In this document: positions 6,774-13,754 of the stretch, one piece after another
Numbering within the stretch: the first letter of the stretch is position 1
Layout of the letters: the number at the start of each line of letters is the position of its first letter
Source: Clostridia bacterium
GTDB lineage: Bacteria > Bacillota > Clostridia > Christensenellales > Borkfalkiaceae
DNA length: 16,492 nucleotides
Direction: 5' to 3'
Assembly (NCBI GenBank): GCA_017504065.1
Contig: JAFVRU010000036.1
Location: 1-16,492 of the forward strand
The notes under the pieces: generated by a model
Database searches by the model: none
What the model was told of the DNA's origin: nothing
The model's input: only the letters and a program-made list of their open reading frames with translations
Translations under genes and position numbers: made by a program

Positions 6774-7049
6774 ATGAACAAAGGCGAATTGATTAAAGCA
6801 ATGGCAGAAAAAGCAGGTTTCACGAACAAAGACGCAGCTCTCGCATACGACGCATTCGTAGCGTCCGTAACGGAAGCATTGAAAGCAGGCGAAAAGGTAC
6901 AACTCGTTGGCTTCGGTACGTTGGAAGTTAAAAACGTTCCCGCGAAGACTGGTATCAACCCTCAAACGAAAGCTCCCGTAGCGATTCCCGCTTGCAAGAA
7001 GCCCGTTATGAAGTTTGGTAAGGCTTACAAGGATCTTATCAACGACTAA
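6774..7049 (+). CDS. hup: DNA-binding protein HU
   Basis: A 91-residue histone-like protein of the HU/IHF family that bends and compacts DNA as a dimer. The start MNKGELIKAMAEKAG, the core V-Q-L-V-G-F-G-T-L-E-V and the C-terminal F-G-K-A-Y-K-D-L-I are typical, and the arm-tip proline of the N-P-Q-T motif is present (P63). Compared with the Geobacillus HU sequence I recall, the arm is less basic: positions 53 and 58 are Lys instead of Arg, position 55 is Val, position 61 is Ile, and the Gly after N-P-Q-T is Lys. A cysteine is at position 74. The gene is monocistronic between a perfect promoter and a perfect terminator. Family certain; the effect of the arm changes is unknown. Confidence 0.95.
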   Translation: MNKGELIKAMAEKAGFTNKDAALAYDAFVASVTEALKAGEKVQLVGFGTLEVKNVPAKTGINPQTKAPVAIPACKKPVMKFGKAYKDLIND

Positions 7050-7060
7050 CTTGAACACAT

Positions 7061-7097
7061 AAAAAAACCGTCGTAGCTTGCTACGACGGTTTTTTTA
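7061..7097. terminator. Bidirectional terminator between HU and the minus-strand membrane protein gene
   Basis: Perfect 10-bp arms CCGTCGTAGC (7068-7077) and GCTACGACGG (7080-7089), flanked by seven A and seven T, so it works on both strands. The last bases overlap the 3' end of the convergent membrane-protein gene (its stop begins at 7097). Confidence 0.95.
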
Positions 7098-7748
7098 TAT
7101 CCCTTTCCATATCCTTACCGACCAATACTTCGGAAACTTTCCGTGCGCCGCGGCGTACGCTAACGTCCGCCCGTAATCAAGAAGCAGCAAAACCGTTACC
7201 AAACACGCCGCAACCGTCAAGGCTTTATCCGAAACACGGTCGAACGCGCGCTCTAAACTCGGGAATCCGTACGCCATAAACAGCGTTACTCCCGCCGAAA
7301 ATCCCAACGTCGTGGGAATACTCGTATATCTCGTAATATGCAAAGGCACGTTCTCATACGTCCAAGCCTTGATCCCGAAAAGCTTTTCAAGCCCTACCCC
7401 CACCGCAAGCTCCGCGAGCATAATTCCCACGCCCGTTAAAACCGCGTATAAGCCGCCGTAAAACCATTTTTTGCGTTTGGATAGAGCTTGCCACGACGGA
7501 AAACATTCCTTGCCGAAAATACGCATTTTTTGCGGTGTACCGATAAATAAAAACAAGGCGAGAATCCCAAACGCATACGCGCTGATAAACGGCAGAATTT
7601 GATGTCTATCGTCGATTTTGCCCGCTGCAAAGAAGCGGAATCCGTTTTCCGTCAACCAACCTGAAAAGGCGGCAACGTGCGCAATACAGAGCAGCGTCGT
7701 CCATTTTACGCCGTAGATACGCTTGATTTCCCGATTGTCCGTCCGCAT
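7095..7748 (-). CDS. Membrane protein, probable CmpB-like putative ABC-transporter type IV family
   Basis: A 217-residue membrane protein with about five helices (roughly 15-33, 50-70, 96-118, 140-160, 176-200). The G-W-L-T-E at 30-34, the Y-A-F-G in the second helix, E-L-A-V-G-V-G-L-E-K-L-F-G-I-K-A-W-T-Y at 113-131 and a following I-P-T-T-L resemble the CmpB-like family (putative ABC-transporter type IV) frequent in Clostridia, where the order is G-W-L-x-E, Y-G-F-G, L-E-x-x-F, W-x-Y. The resemblance is partial, so the family call is moderate, and that family's function is not established. The ATG at 7748 has only a weak upstream match, TACGGGC, and no clear promoter was found. It converges on HU and shares its terminator. 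Confidence 0.6.
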   Translation of the reverse strand: MRTDNREIKRIYGVKWTTLLCIAHVAAFSGWLTENGFRFFAAGKIDDRHQILPFISAYAFGILALFLFIGTPQKMRIFGKECFPSWQALSKRKKWFYGGLYAVLTGVGIMLAELAVGVGLEKLFGIKAWTYENVPLHITRYTSIPTTLGFSAGVTLFMAYGFPSLERAFDRVSDKALTVAACLVTVLLLLDYGRTLAYAAAHGKFPKYWSVRIWKGI

Positions 7749-7797
7749 GCCCGTATTGTTTCCATTTTTATAAAATTTTATACAAGGAAAAGAAGTA

Positions 7798-7834
7798 GCC
7801 CCCTAAAAGTTAGATAAACTTTTTTTGGGGGGGC
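7798..7834. repeat. Long imperfect inverted repeat of unknown nature
   Basis: GCCCCC-T-AAAAGTT (7798-7811) pairs with AACTTTT-TTT-GGGGGGC (7817-7834, with one extra G) around loop AGATA. The stem is long but not followed by a T tract on either strand, so it does not look like a normal terminator. It lies in the gap between the CmpB-like gene and the beta-glucosidase terminator. It could be the end of a decayed mobile element or a repeat family; no transposase is nearby. Confidence 0.5.
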
Positions 7835-7863
7835 ATAGCATAGTCTTGGGGTCTTATACAATG

Positions 7864-7894
7864 AAAACGCCGACCCGAGCCGAGTCGACGTTTT
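7864..7894 (-). terminator. Terminator of the beta-glucosidase gene
   Basis: Read on the minus strand, a 13-bp stem (7882-7894 with 7864-7876) forms with two G-U pairs and a five-base loop, ending in TTTT then CATT. It lies 13 bases beyond the gene's stop. On the plus strand the two G-U positions become A-C mismatches, so the structure is directional and fits the minus-strand gene. Confidence 0.8.
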
Positions 7895-7907
7895 TCCCTG
7901 TCTTTAT

Positions 7908-9248
7908 TTAGCTGTTTTTCGAAATAAACTCCCGATACCATTTCCCGCTCTTTTTCATCGTACGCTTTTGCGTTTCGAAATCCACGTGGATCAAGCCGAA
8001 GCGTTTATTTGTGCCGTTGTTCCATTCGAAGTTATCAAACCCGCACCAACAAACGTAGCCTGCCATTTTCACGCCTTCGCTGTATGCCTTTTGGATCACA
8101 TCAATATGCGCGCGAATATACCCCAACCGTTCGTCGTCGTTGTATTCTCCGTTTTCGCAGTAATCGTCCTGACAAATCCCGTTTTCCGTGATGATGATTG
8201 GAACTTCGTTGTTCGTAGCTTTTTGCACGTCCTTGAGTACGTCGTACAAACCTTCGGGATCGATTTCCCATTCCACGGCGTTCGCCACGGGGAAGTTTTC
8301 ACGGAATACGTACTCGCAGTCAAATAGCCCGCAACCTTTTTTATAGCGTACCGCTTGCGTTAAGTAATAGTTCAAACCGAAGAAATCGCATTTTTCCGTT
8401 ACGAGCTCCATATCTCCGTCTTGCAGCGGCAACTTTACGCCTTTGGATTCATAAAAATCTATGGCTTCTTTGGGATATTTGCCTTTAGTAACCCCTTCGT
8501 AGAAGAAATATTGCGTTGTCGCATTGGCGAGCCGTGCTGCTTTCTTGTCTTCTTCCGCGTCCGTATACGGTAATTTGGGCACGATATCGAACGCAAACCC
8601 GATCTTACCTTTCAAGCCCATTTTGCGGAACAACCGCACGACCGTACCGTGTGCCACCATCGCATGATGCGCCGAATATAAGCCTTGTTCGAAGCTTTGG
8701 ATACACGGCGGTACTGCGCCCAACAAATGTCCCGAAAACGTGAATACCGTCGGCTCGTTCAAGGTAATCCAATATGGAACTCTATCTCCGAAATTTTCAA
8801 AGCATACACGCGCATATTCGGCAAACCAATCCACAATCTCGCGGTTTGCCCAACCGCCTTTGTCCTGTAACGCAACAGGTAAATCCCAATGATACAACGT
8901 AACCATTGGTTGAATTCCGCGTGCTAACAATCCATCGATAAGTTTGTTATAATACGCAATCCCCTTGGGGTTGACTGCTCCCGTTCCCGCGGGCAAAATA
9001 CGCGCCCAAGAAATCGAAAATCGATACGCATTACAACGAAGTTCTTTCAACCAATCCATGTCTTCTTCAAAGCGGTGGTATTCGTCGATCGTTACATCCG
9101 CGTTTTGATGCTCAAATACCTTGCTTTCGGGGGAATGGCAATACCGATCCCAAATATTTTCGCCTTTGCCGTCTTCGTTCCAAGCACCTTCCACTTGATA
9201 GGACGCTGATCCAACGCCCCAAATAAAATCTTTCGGGAATTTTTCCAC
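7908..9248 (-). CDS. GH1 beta-glucosidase
   Basis: A 446-residue glycoside hydrolase of family 1, probably cytoplasmic (no signal peptide), releasing glucose or a related sugar from beta-glucosides. Visible: the N-terminal signature F-P-K-D-F-I-W-G-V-G-S-A-S-Y-Q-V-E-G-A-W with Q18; H120 in Y-H-W-D-L-P; acid/base E165 in T-L-N-E-P; nucleophile E355 in I-T-E-N-G; and D-N-F-E-W at 405-409, E408 being the residue that grips the sugar O4/O6. The N-F-E-W form points to unphosphorylated substrates, not a 6-phospho-beta-glucosidase, so the PTS permease 3.2 kb away is not an obvious partner. The start is GTG, with an AAGGA ribosome binding site a few bases upstream; no ATG alternative was seen. Own promoter and terminator. 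Length is normal. Confidence 0.93.
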   Translation of the reverse strand: MEKFPKDFIWGVGSASYQVEGAWNEDGKGENIWDRYCHSPESKVFEHQNADVTIDEYHRFEEDMDWLKELRCNAYRFSISWARILPAGTGAVNPKGIAYYNKLIDGLLARGIQPMVTLYHWDLPVALQDKGGWANREIVDWFAEYARVCFENFGDRVPYWITLNEPTVFTFSGHLLGAVPPCIQSFEQGLYSAHHAMVAHGTVVRLFRKMGLKGKIGFAFDIVPKLPYTDAEEDKKAARLANATTQYFFYEGVTKGKYPKEAIDFYESKGVKLPLQDGDMELVTEKCDFFGLNYYLTQAVRYKKGCGLFDCEYVFRENFPVANAVEWEIDPEGLYDVLKDVQKATNNEVPIIITENGICQDDYCENGEYNDDERLGYIRAHIDVIQKAYSEGVKMAGYVCWCGFDNFEWNNGTNKRFGLIHVDFETQKRTMKKSGKWYREFISKNS

Positions 9249-9296
9249 TATCCTTCTCTCCTTTTCTCGTCCTTTCTATAACGACTACCGTTTATT

Positions 9297-9325
9297 ATTT
9301 TCTCATACTATTTTCTTTTTGTCAA
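9297..9325 (-). promoter_or_regulatory. Promoter of the beta-glucosidase gene with overlapping palindrome
   Basis: On the minus strand, a perfect TTGACA (9320-9325) and GAAAAT (9297-9302) are 17 bases apart. A near-palindrome TCAAGCGTTTGA (9322-9333, ten of twelve positions symmetric) covers the -35 box and is a possible repressor site. However, the same TTGTCAAGCGTTT string also occurs at the rpoB -35, so it may be no more than promoter context. Confidence 0.6.
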
Positions 9326-9412
9326 GCGTTTGAAAAACTTTTCTGTTATTCTTATCTCCAATCGTCTATTCTATTTATTCGTTATTCTGCAATTGATAAC
9401 GAACTCCTATTG

Positions 9413-9457
9413 GTGTCTCGCCCCCATGCGTATACGTACAGTCGAGACGACGAATTT
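9413..9457. other. Intergenic stretch with GTCTCG/CGAGAC inverted repeat
   Basis: In the 265-base gap between the beta-glucosidase promoter side and the LTA-synthase-like gene, GTCTCG and CGAGAC arms enclose about 22 bases that contain CGTATACG. GC content rises compared with the AT-rich sequence to its left. A 66-codon plus-strand frame (9330-9530) crosses it but has no ribosome binding site. No tRNA or known RNA was recognised; a small RNA or a repeat-family copy are possibilities. Confidence 0.3.
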
Positions 9458-9471
9458 GCGCCTTTATCGAC

Positions 9472-9497
9472 AGCCCCGCTCGGCATCGAGCGGGGCT
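9472..9497. terminator. GC-rich hairpin after the purA-to-LTA-synthase operon
   Basis: Perfect 11-bp stem AGCCCCGCTCG (9472-9482) / CGAGCGGGGCT (9487-9497) with loop GCAT. It lies 16 bases past the stop of the LTA-synthase-like gene, so it most likely ends that operon on the minus strand. The T tract is poor there; the plus strand has GGTCTTTT, so a plus-strand transcript from the 9.4 kb element could also end here. Confidence 0.6.
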
Positions 9498-9513
9498 GGT
9501 CTTTTAAACTCTC

Positions 9514-11646
9514 TTATAACGTCGGATTGATTTCGCGCATCTTATTCAAGAAAAGCTGCATGGTTGCTTCTTCGCCGAAATAATCCTGTTTGAAAATATA
9601 ATCGCAATATTTGATCTCTTGCACGAGCGCCGTGGCTTCTTCCTTAAACGCAGCCAACTTCGCGTCCGTAACCGAATCGTGGCGGTAGGAAATCATATTC
9701 ACGCTGTTCGCGACGATTCCGTCGCCGACGAAAATCCCGTACGCGCGGGAGTAAAGCACCGATTCCCGAGCGGTGAATACGGAATTCCCGTAATACATAT
9801 TTTCGTAGTACTTAATTCCGAGTAAATCCAAGAGCGTGGGTACGATATCCGCCGTACAGGTAAATTTGTCAATGATTTGCGGCTCTACGTTTTGGTCGTA
9901 GATCATCAAGGGTACGCAGTACAAATCGGTATAATAATTCCCCGTTTCGTAATCGTAGATATCTTTCACGTAATTACTCAACTGTTGATAATACGCGTTA
10001 TGGTCGCCGAACATCACGATCGTCGTGTTCTCCAACAAGCCTTTTTGTTCGAGATCCTGCATCATCGCGCCGATCGCGTCGTCGAGTTCGAGCGCCGTCG
10101 TCATATAATTGAACAAAATACGCTTTTCCTTGCTATTGTTCGATTCCGATTCCTCGTCGTCGGGATGGAACAAATCCAAGAAATTCTCCCAAATAGAATC
10201 GTCGTCCGCTTTCTCTGCTTCTTCATACGCTTTCAAGAAATCGGGATCGAATTCCGCAAGCAATTTTTTCCGTTCGTCGGACAGGTTGTTTCTTTCGTAA
10301 TAAACCCCGTGCATGGTGATCGTCGTAATATACGTATAGAAGCGTTTGTCCGTCGGGAACATCAACTCCTTACAAGTTTCGATCATTTCGCTATCGAGAT
10401 TACGTTCGCCGTCTTCCATATAATTCCGCATCGTTTCGTCTAAGCCCAAATCTTCCCGTTCGTCCGACATGTCTTCCATATCGTACATATCGTACAGGAA
10501 CTCCAGCCCGAACATTTGATGCGCTTCCAAACGGTTATAGAACGTTTTAAACCCGTTATGGAAGGACAGGTTTTGCATATCCGTATCGTACGTTTTCAAT
10601 AAATTGGGTACGGTATACGGCATGGAATTGTTCGAATAGTCGTAATTGATATACGCGTCCGTGGGATAACTGCCCACCATGCTCAACGTTTCCGAAATAT
10701 CCGTCTTTTCACGGGAATGGAAATTCGTCATCTTCACGCTTTGATTATAGAACTTCGTCAAGTTCGGATACAATTTCGCAAGCTGTTCGTTCGTCATACC
10801 CAGCGCGTTGGGGAAATTCCCTTTTTCGGCATTGCCGTTAAGTTCGTTCATAAACGCGAACCATTCCAAGGATTCCGCCAAAATCACGATTACGTTATTG
10901 TCTTTGGAAATTCCGAATTTTTCGGACGTTTCCGCCACACCGCCGTTATACAGGAAATTTTCGATATCGCTGTTGGGCAGGGTGCTGCGGTCCTTTAAAA
11001 TCACCGACTGCGTAAACTCGCCGACGACGTTCCCCATCATGCCGTAGGAAGAATATGCGCCCGTGGACTTTCCGTAGAGCATTTCGTCGTATTTATTCAC
11101 GGACGACGGGTAGTATTGTACGACGGAAACACCCATCGTCGCAAACCCCGCAAGCGCCAACATTCCGTAAAAAATGCGAGAACGTTTATTGTTTTTCGCA
11201 TGCTTTTCGTTTCGCAGCATACGCAAACCGTAGATTACGTAAATAATACAGCAGAACACGCCCGTATAGAACGCGAAAAAGTTGACGAGCAGACCTTCGA
11301 TCGTCGCGAACGCGTCGTTACGGAGATTGAGCATGCCGAAATCGAAATACTGCCCCGTCATATCGTATACGACGGAGAACACGAGATCGAGTATCGCTTG
11401 TACCGCCAACAAGATCGCATAAATAATCAGCCGAACGCTGTTGCGCTTGGTCAGTAATACCAAACAAGTAATCATGAGCAACAAGCCGATCGCGATCAAC
11501 GGACGGCTCATAATCGGGTTCCCTTCGACGGCGAACACCGACATCATTTCTATAATCACCGCAAACACGAAATATAAGACCGCCAAACGGTTGATCTTCA
11601 ACCATTCCAGCGTTTTCTTGCCCGCCGCTTTCATTTTTTCTTTCAT
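9514..11646 (-). CDS. LtaS-like phosphoglycerol transferase (LTA synthase family, sulfatase fold)
   Basis: A 710-residue membrane enzyme. Five N-terminal helices (about 20-40, 49-66, 71-93, 115-140, 158-176) lead into an extracellular sulfatase-type domain. LtaS-type catalytic residues are visible: E258 in V-I-V-I-L-A-E-S, nucleophile T315 in S-R-E-K-T-D, H446 in T-M-H-G, and D548-H549 in F-G-D-H. Family members transfer glycerol-phosphate from phosphatidylglycerol to build lipoteichoic acid or related polymers; the exact product is not certain here. Unusual are two acidic inserts between T315 and D548 (about 385-420 and 474-508, rich in Asp/Glu), making it longer than the roughly 640-650 residues of classic LtaS. 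The RBS is AGGGG. It is the last gene of the purA-dapF-dapL-unknown run, 23 bases after the unknown membrane protein. Confidence 0.87.
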   Translation of the reverse strand: MKEKMKAAGKKTLEWLKINRLAVLYFVFAVIIEMMSVFAVEGNPIMSRPLIAIGLLLMITCLVLLTKRNSVRLIIYAILLAVQAILDLVFSVVYDMTGQYFDFGMLNLRNDAFATIEGLLVNFFAFYTGVFCCIIYVIYGLRMLRNEKHAKNNKRSRIFYGMLALAGFATMGVSVVQYYPSSVNKYDEMLYGKSTGAYSSYGMMGNVVGEFTQSVILKDRSTLPNSDIENFLYNGGVAETSEKFGISKDNNVIVILAESLEWFAFMNELNGNAEKGNFPNALGMTNEQLAKLYPNLTKFYNQSVKMTNFHSREKTDISETLSMVGSYPTDAYINYDYSNNSMPYTVPNLLKTYDTDMQNLSFHNGFKTFYNRLEAHQMFGLEFLYDMYDMEDMSDEREDLGLDETMRNYMEDGERNLDSEMIETCKELMFPTDKRFYTYITTITMHGVYYERNNLSDERKKLLAEFDPDFLKAYEEAEKADDDSIWENFLDLFHPDDEESESNNSKEKRILFNYMTTALELDDAIGAMMQDLEQKGLLENTTIVMFGDHNAYYQQLSNYVKDIYDYETGNYYTDLYCVPLMIYDQNVEPQIIDKFTCTADIVPTLLDLLGIKYYENMYYGNSVFTARESVLYSRAYGIFVGDGIVANSVNMISYRHDSVTDAKLAAFKEEATALVQEIKYCDYIFKQDYFGEEATMQLFLNKMREINPTL

Positions 11647-11669
11647 AAACTTACCCCTATTCCGATTTG

Positions 11670-12506
11670 TCAGAACACGTAAATAAACAAGATCAAGAGC
11701 GCGGTTTTTACGTTATGTTTTTGCGCTACGTAATACACCGCCGTAAACACCAAGTAAAAGAGCAAATACGTCCAAGCGTACGCATTCGACGTAGAGAGTA
11801 CGTCAAACAGCCCGAACAGCAAACACATCGCCCCCGTTAAGAGCGGAACGAGCCATTTGCGGCTTTGCTCCGTATGCTTGGCAAACGCTTCCGTCGCGAT
11901 CGTGTCGCAAGCCTGTAAGCAAAAGACGATCCAAAGACACATCATACAGTTTCTTGCCAAGAACCCGATTTTCTCCAACAGTTCGTAACCCGTGATCTTT
12001 TCGCCCATATCGTAGAACGGCTTGACTTCCCATTCAATCTGCGGGCTGATCACCAAAATACACGCGATCACGATCGCCGTCAAGATCCCGACGTTGAGCA
12101 AAGGCAATACGTGCGCGGGCTTCCGCTCCTTTTTCGCCTTTTTCTTCTTGCGTTTCTTTTCCGTAGGCGCTTGCGCGGTTTCGTCAACAGTTTCTTCTAC
12201 GCTTTCCGCAACTTCCACGTTTTCCACAACCGTTTCTGCAACCGTCGCCGTGTTTTCTGCCGTAGTTTCCGCAACGGCTTGTCCGTTTTCTTGCTTTTTA
12301 AACGCGCGTTTGACAAGCAAATAGATCATGATTTCCAAGAACCATAAAAGCACGGTAAACAAGTGCACGAAGAAAGGACGAACTTGTCCGTACCCGACCC
12401 AATCGAACAGTTTTGCGATCGGTTTCGCCACGTACGGCGTCGCCAACATTGCCGCAAAACACAGCGCGTATTTTATCCAGCTTTCTATACTCTTTTTGGT
12501 AAGCAT
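11670..12506 (-). CDS. Unknown six-helix membrane protein with charged linker
   Basis: A 278-residue protein I do not recognise. Two helices (about 11-30 and 45-65) are followed by a low-complexity linker. Its first part (74-112) is acidic and built from repeated Ala-Glu-Thr-Val steps; its second part (117-129) is strongly basic, K-K-R-K-K-K-K-A-K-K-E-R-K. Four more helices come next (about 134-153, 183-203, 217-236, 243-261), then a hydrophobic tail. The loop after helix three has W-E-V-K-P-F-Y-D-M-G-E-K-I-T-G-Y, and helix four has cysteines at 187, 190, 196 and 200. The start has a GGAGCGGAT site directly upstream. It sits 19 bases after dapL and 23 bases before the LTA-synthase-like gene, so a role with envelope polymer synthesis is a reasonable but unproven guess. 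Confidence 0.8.
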   Translation of the reverse strand: MLTKKSIESWIKYALCFAAMLATPYVAKPIAKLFDWVGYGQVRPFFVHLFTVLLWFLEIMIYLLVKRAFKKQENGQAVAETTAENTATVAETVVENVEVAESVEETVDETAQAPTEKKRKKKKAKKERKPAHVLPLLNVGILTAIVIACILVISPQIEWEVKPFYDMGEKITGYELLEKIGFLARNCMMCLWIVFCLQACDTIATEAFAKHTEQSRKWLVPLLTGAMCLLFGLFDVLSTSNAYAWTYLLFYLVFTAVYYVAQKHNVKTALLILFIYVF

Positions 12507-12525
12507 ATCCGCTCCGTCCCCTTCC

Positions 12526-13707
12526 TTATTTCTTCAAAAGCGCTTTCATTCTCTTGCAGGCTTCTATCGTCGTTTCTCGGCTGCCGAACGCGGTCAAGCG
12601 GAAAAATCCTTCCCCGTTCCTGCCAAACCCGCTCCCGGGTGTGCCGACAACTTGGATTTCCTTTAACAAATAATCGAAAAACTCCCAACTCGTCATGCCG
12701 CTCGGACATTGCAACCAAATATACGGGGAGTTCTTCCCGCCCGTATACGCGATCCCGCATTCGTCCATACAAGCCGCAATGAGTTTCGCGTTCTCGCGGT
12801 AGTACGCGAGATTGTCTTGAATTTGTTTTTCGCCCGCTTCGGTGAATACCGCAGCCGCGCCTTTTTGCACGATATACGACACGCCGTTGAATTTCGTCGT
12901 TTGGCGGCGAAGCCACATCTTCCGCAAGGACATGCCGTCGAAAACGAGTTCTTCAGGCACGACCGTGTACCCGCAACGCGTTCCCGTAAACCCTGCCGTT
13001 TTGGAGAACGAACAGAGCTCGATCGCGCACTTTCTCGCGCCTTCCACTTCAAAAATACTCCGCGCCGCGTCGTCGGTTACGAAGCATTCGTACGCCGCGT
13101 CGTACAAAATCACCGCATTGTTTGCGATGGCAAAATCCACCCATTCCTTTAATTGCGCTTTGCTATACGCCGCGCCCGTGGGATTGTTGGGCGAACAAAG
13201 ATAGATGATGTCCGCCTTTAACGCTTCGTCGGGCATCGGTAAGAACCCGTTTTCCTTCGTCGCTTGCATGTACGAGATCTTCCGCCCCGCCATAACGTTG
13301 GTATCCACGTATACGGGATACACGGGATCGGGTACAAGCACGGAATTCTCCGTTCCGAACAGGTCGAGTATATTCCCGCAGTCCGATTTCGCGCCGTCGG
13401 AAACGAAAATTTCGTCCGTCGAAAGGGTTACGCCGCGCCGAGCGTAGTAAGCTTGAATACTCTCGCGCAAAAACGCATAGCCCTGTTCCGGGCCGTAGCC
13501 CTTGAACGTTTCTTTCTTGCCCATTTCGTCTACCGCTTCGTGCATCGCTTCGATGACCGCGGGCGCAAGGGGGAGCGTTACGTCGCCGATCCCCAAACGC
13601 AAAACGCTTTTCTCGGGATTTTCCGCAAGATACGCGTTGACCTTTTTGGCTATATTCGAAAACAAATACGTTTCCGCAACGTTTTTATAGTTGTAGTTAG
13701 GTTTCAT
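12526..13707 (-). CDS. dapL: LL-diaminopimelate aminotransferase
   Basis: A 393-residue PLP enzyme of the class I/II aminotransferase fold that converts tetrahydrodipicolinate directly to LL-diaminopimelate, bypassing the succinylase or acetylase steps. Family marks: N-Y-x-N-L-like start (residues 4-8), R-L-G-I-G-D-V-T-L-P-L at 37-47, G-Y-G-P-E-Q-G at 70-76, S-P-N-N-P-T-G at 172-178, and S-F-S-K-T-A-G-F-T-G-T-R with PLP lysine K236. The next gene upstream in transcription is dapF, which acts on its product, so the two make meso-DAP for lysine and peptidoglycan. The gap to dapF is 33 bases and carries a tandem duplication. The ribosome binding site is weak (GAGAG-like, around 13713-13722). Length and motifs indicate a complete enzyme. 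Confidence 0.96.
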   Translation of the reverse strand: MKPNYNYKNVAETYLFSNIAKKVNAYLAENPEKSVLRLGIGDVTLPLAPAVIEAMHEAVDEMGKKETFKGYGPEQGYAFLRESIQAYYARRGVTLSTDEIFVSDGAKSDCGNILDLFGTENSVLVPDPVYPVYVDTNVMAGRKISYMQATKENGFLPMPDEALKADIIYLCSPNNPTGAAYSKAQLKEWVDFAIANNAVILYDAAYECFVTDDAARSIFEVEGARKCAIELCSFSKTAGFTGTRCGYTVVPEELVFDGMSLRKMWLRRQTTKFNGVSYIVQKGAAAVFTEAGEKQIQDNLAYYRENAKLIAACMDECGIAYTGGKNSPYIWLQCPSGMTSWEFFDYLLKEIQVVGTPGSGFGRNGEGFFRLTAFGSRETTIEACKRMKALLKK

Positions 13708-13729
13708 AACCGTTCTCTCTTTCTTTATA

Positions 13730-13754
13730 ATAATTCTATTTTATAATTCTATTT
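13730..13754. repeat. Short tandem duplication at the dapF stop codon
   Basis: The 12-mer ATAATTCTATTT occurs at 13730-13741 and again at 13743-13754, a period of 13 bases. The second copy encodes the last residues and the stop of dapF (minus strand); the first lies in the dapF-dapL gap. It looks like a small slippage duplication. Confidence 0.6.

Noticed and set aside
9315..9340. CcpA cre site at the beta-glucosidase promoter
   Set aside because: The central CG is offset by one base from the cre consensus and the flanks match poorly.
9400..9500. Possible tRNA or known small RNA
   Set aside because: No T-arm GTTCGA-type motif or cloverleaf could be built; kept only as an unexplained structured block.
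9330..9530. 66-codon plus-strand frame between beta-glucosidase and the LTA-synthase-like gene
   Set aside because: No ribosome binding site, crosses two hairpins and overlaps the 3' end of the neighbouring gene.
12170..12280. DNA-level repeat array in the unknown membrane protein gene
   Set aside because: The repetition is low-complexity Ala-Glu-Thr-Val coding, not regular repeat units with spacers, so it is not a CRISPR or satellite.
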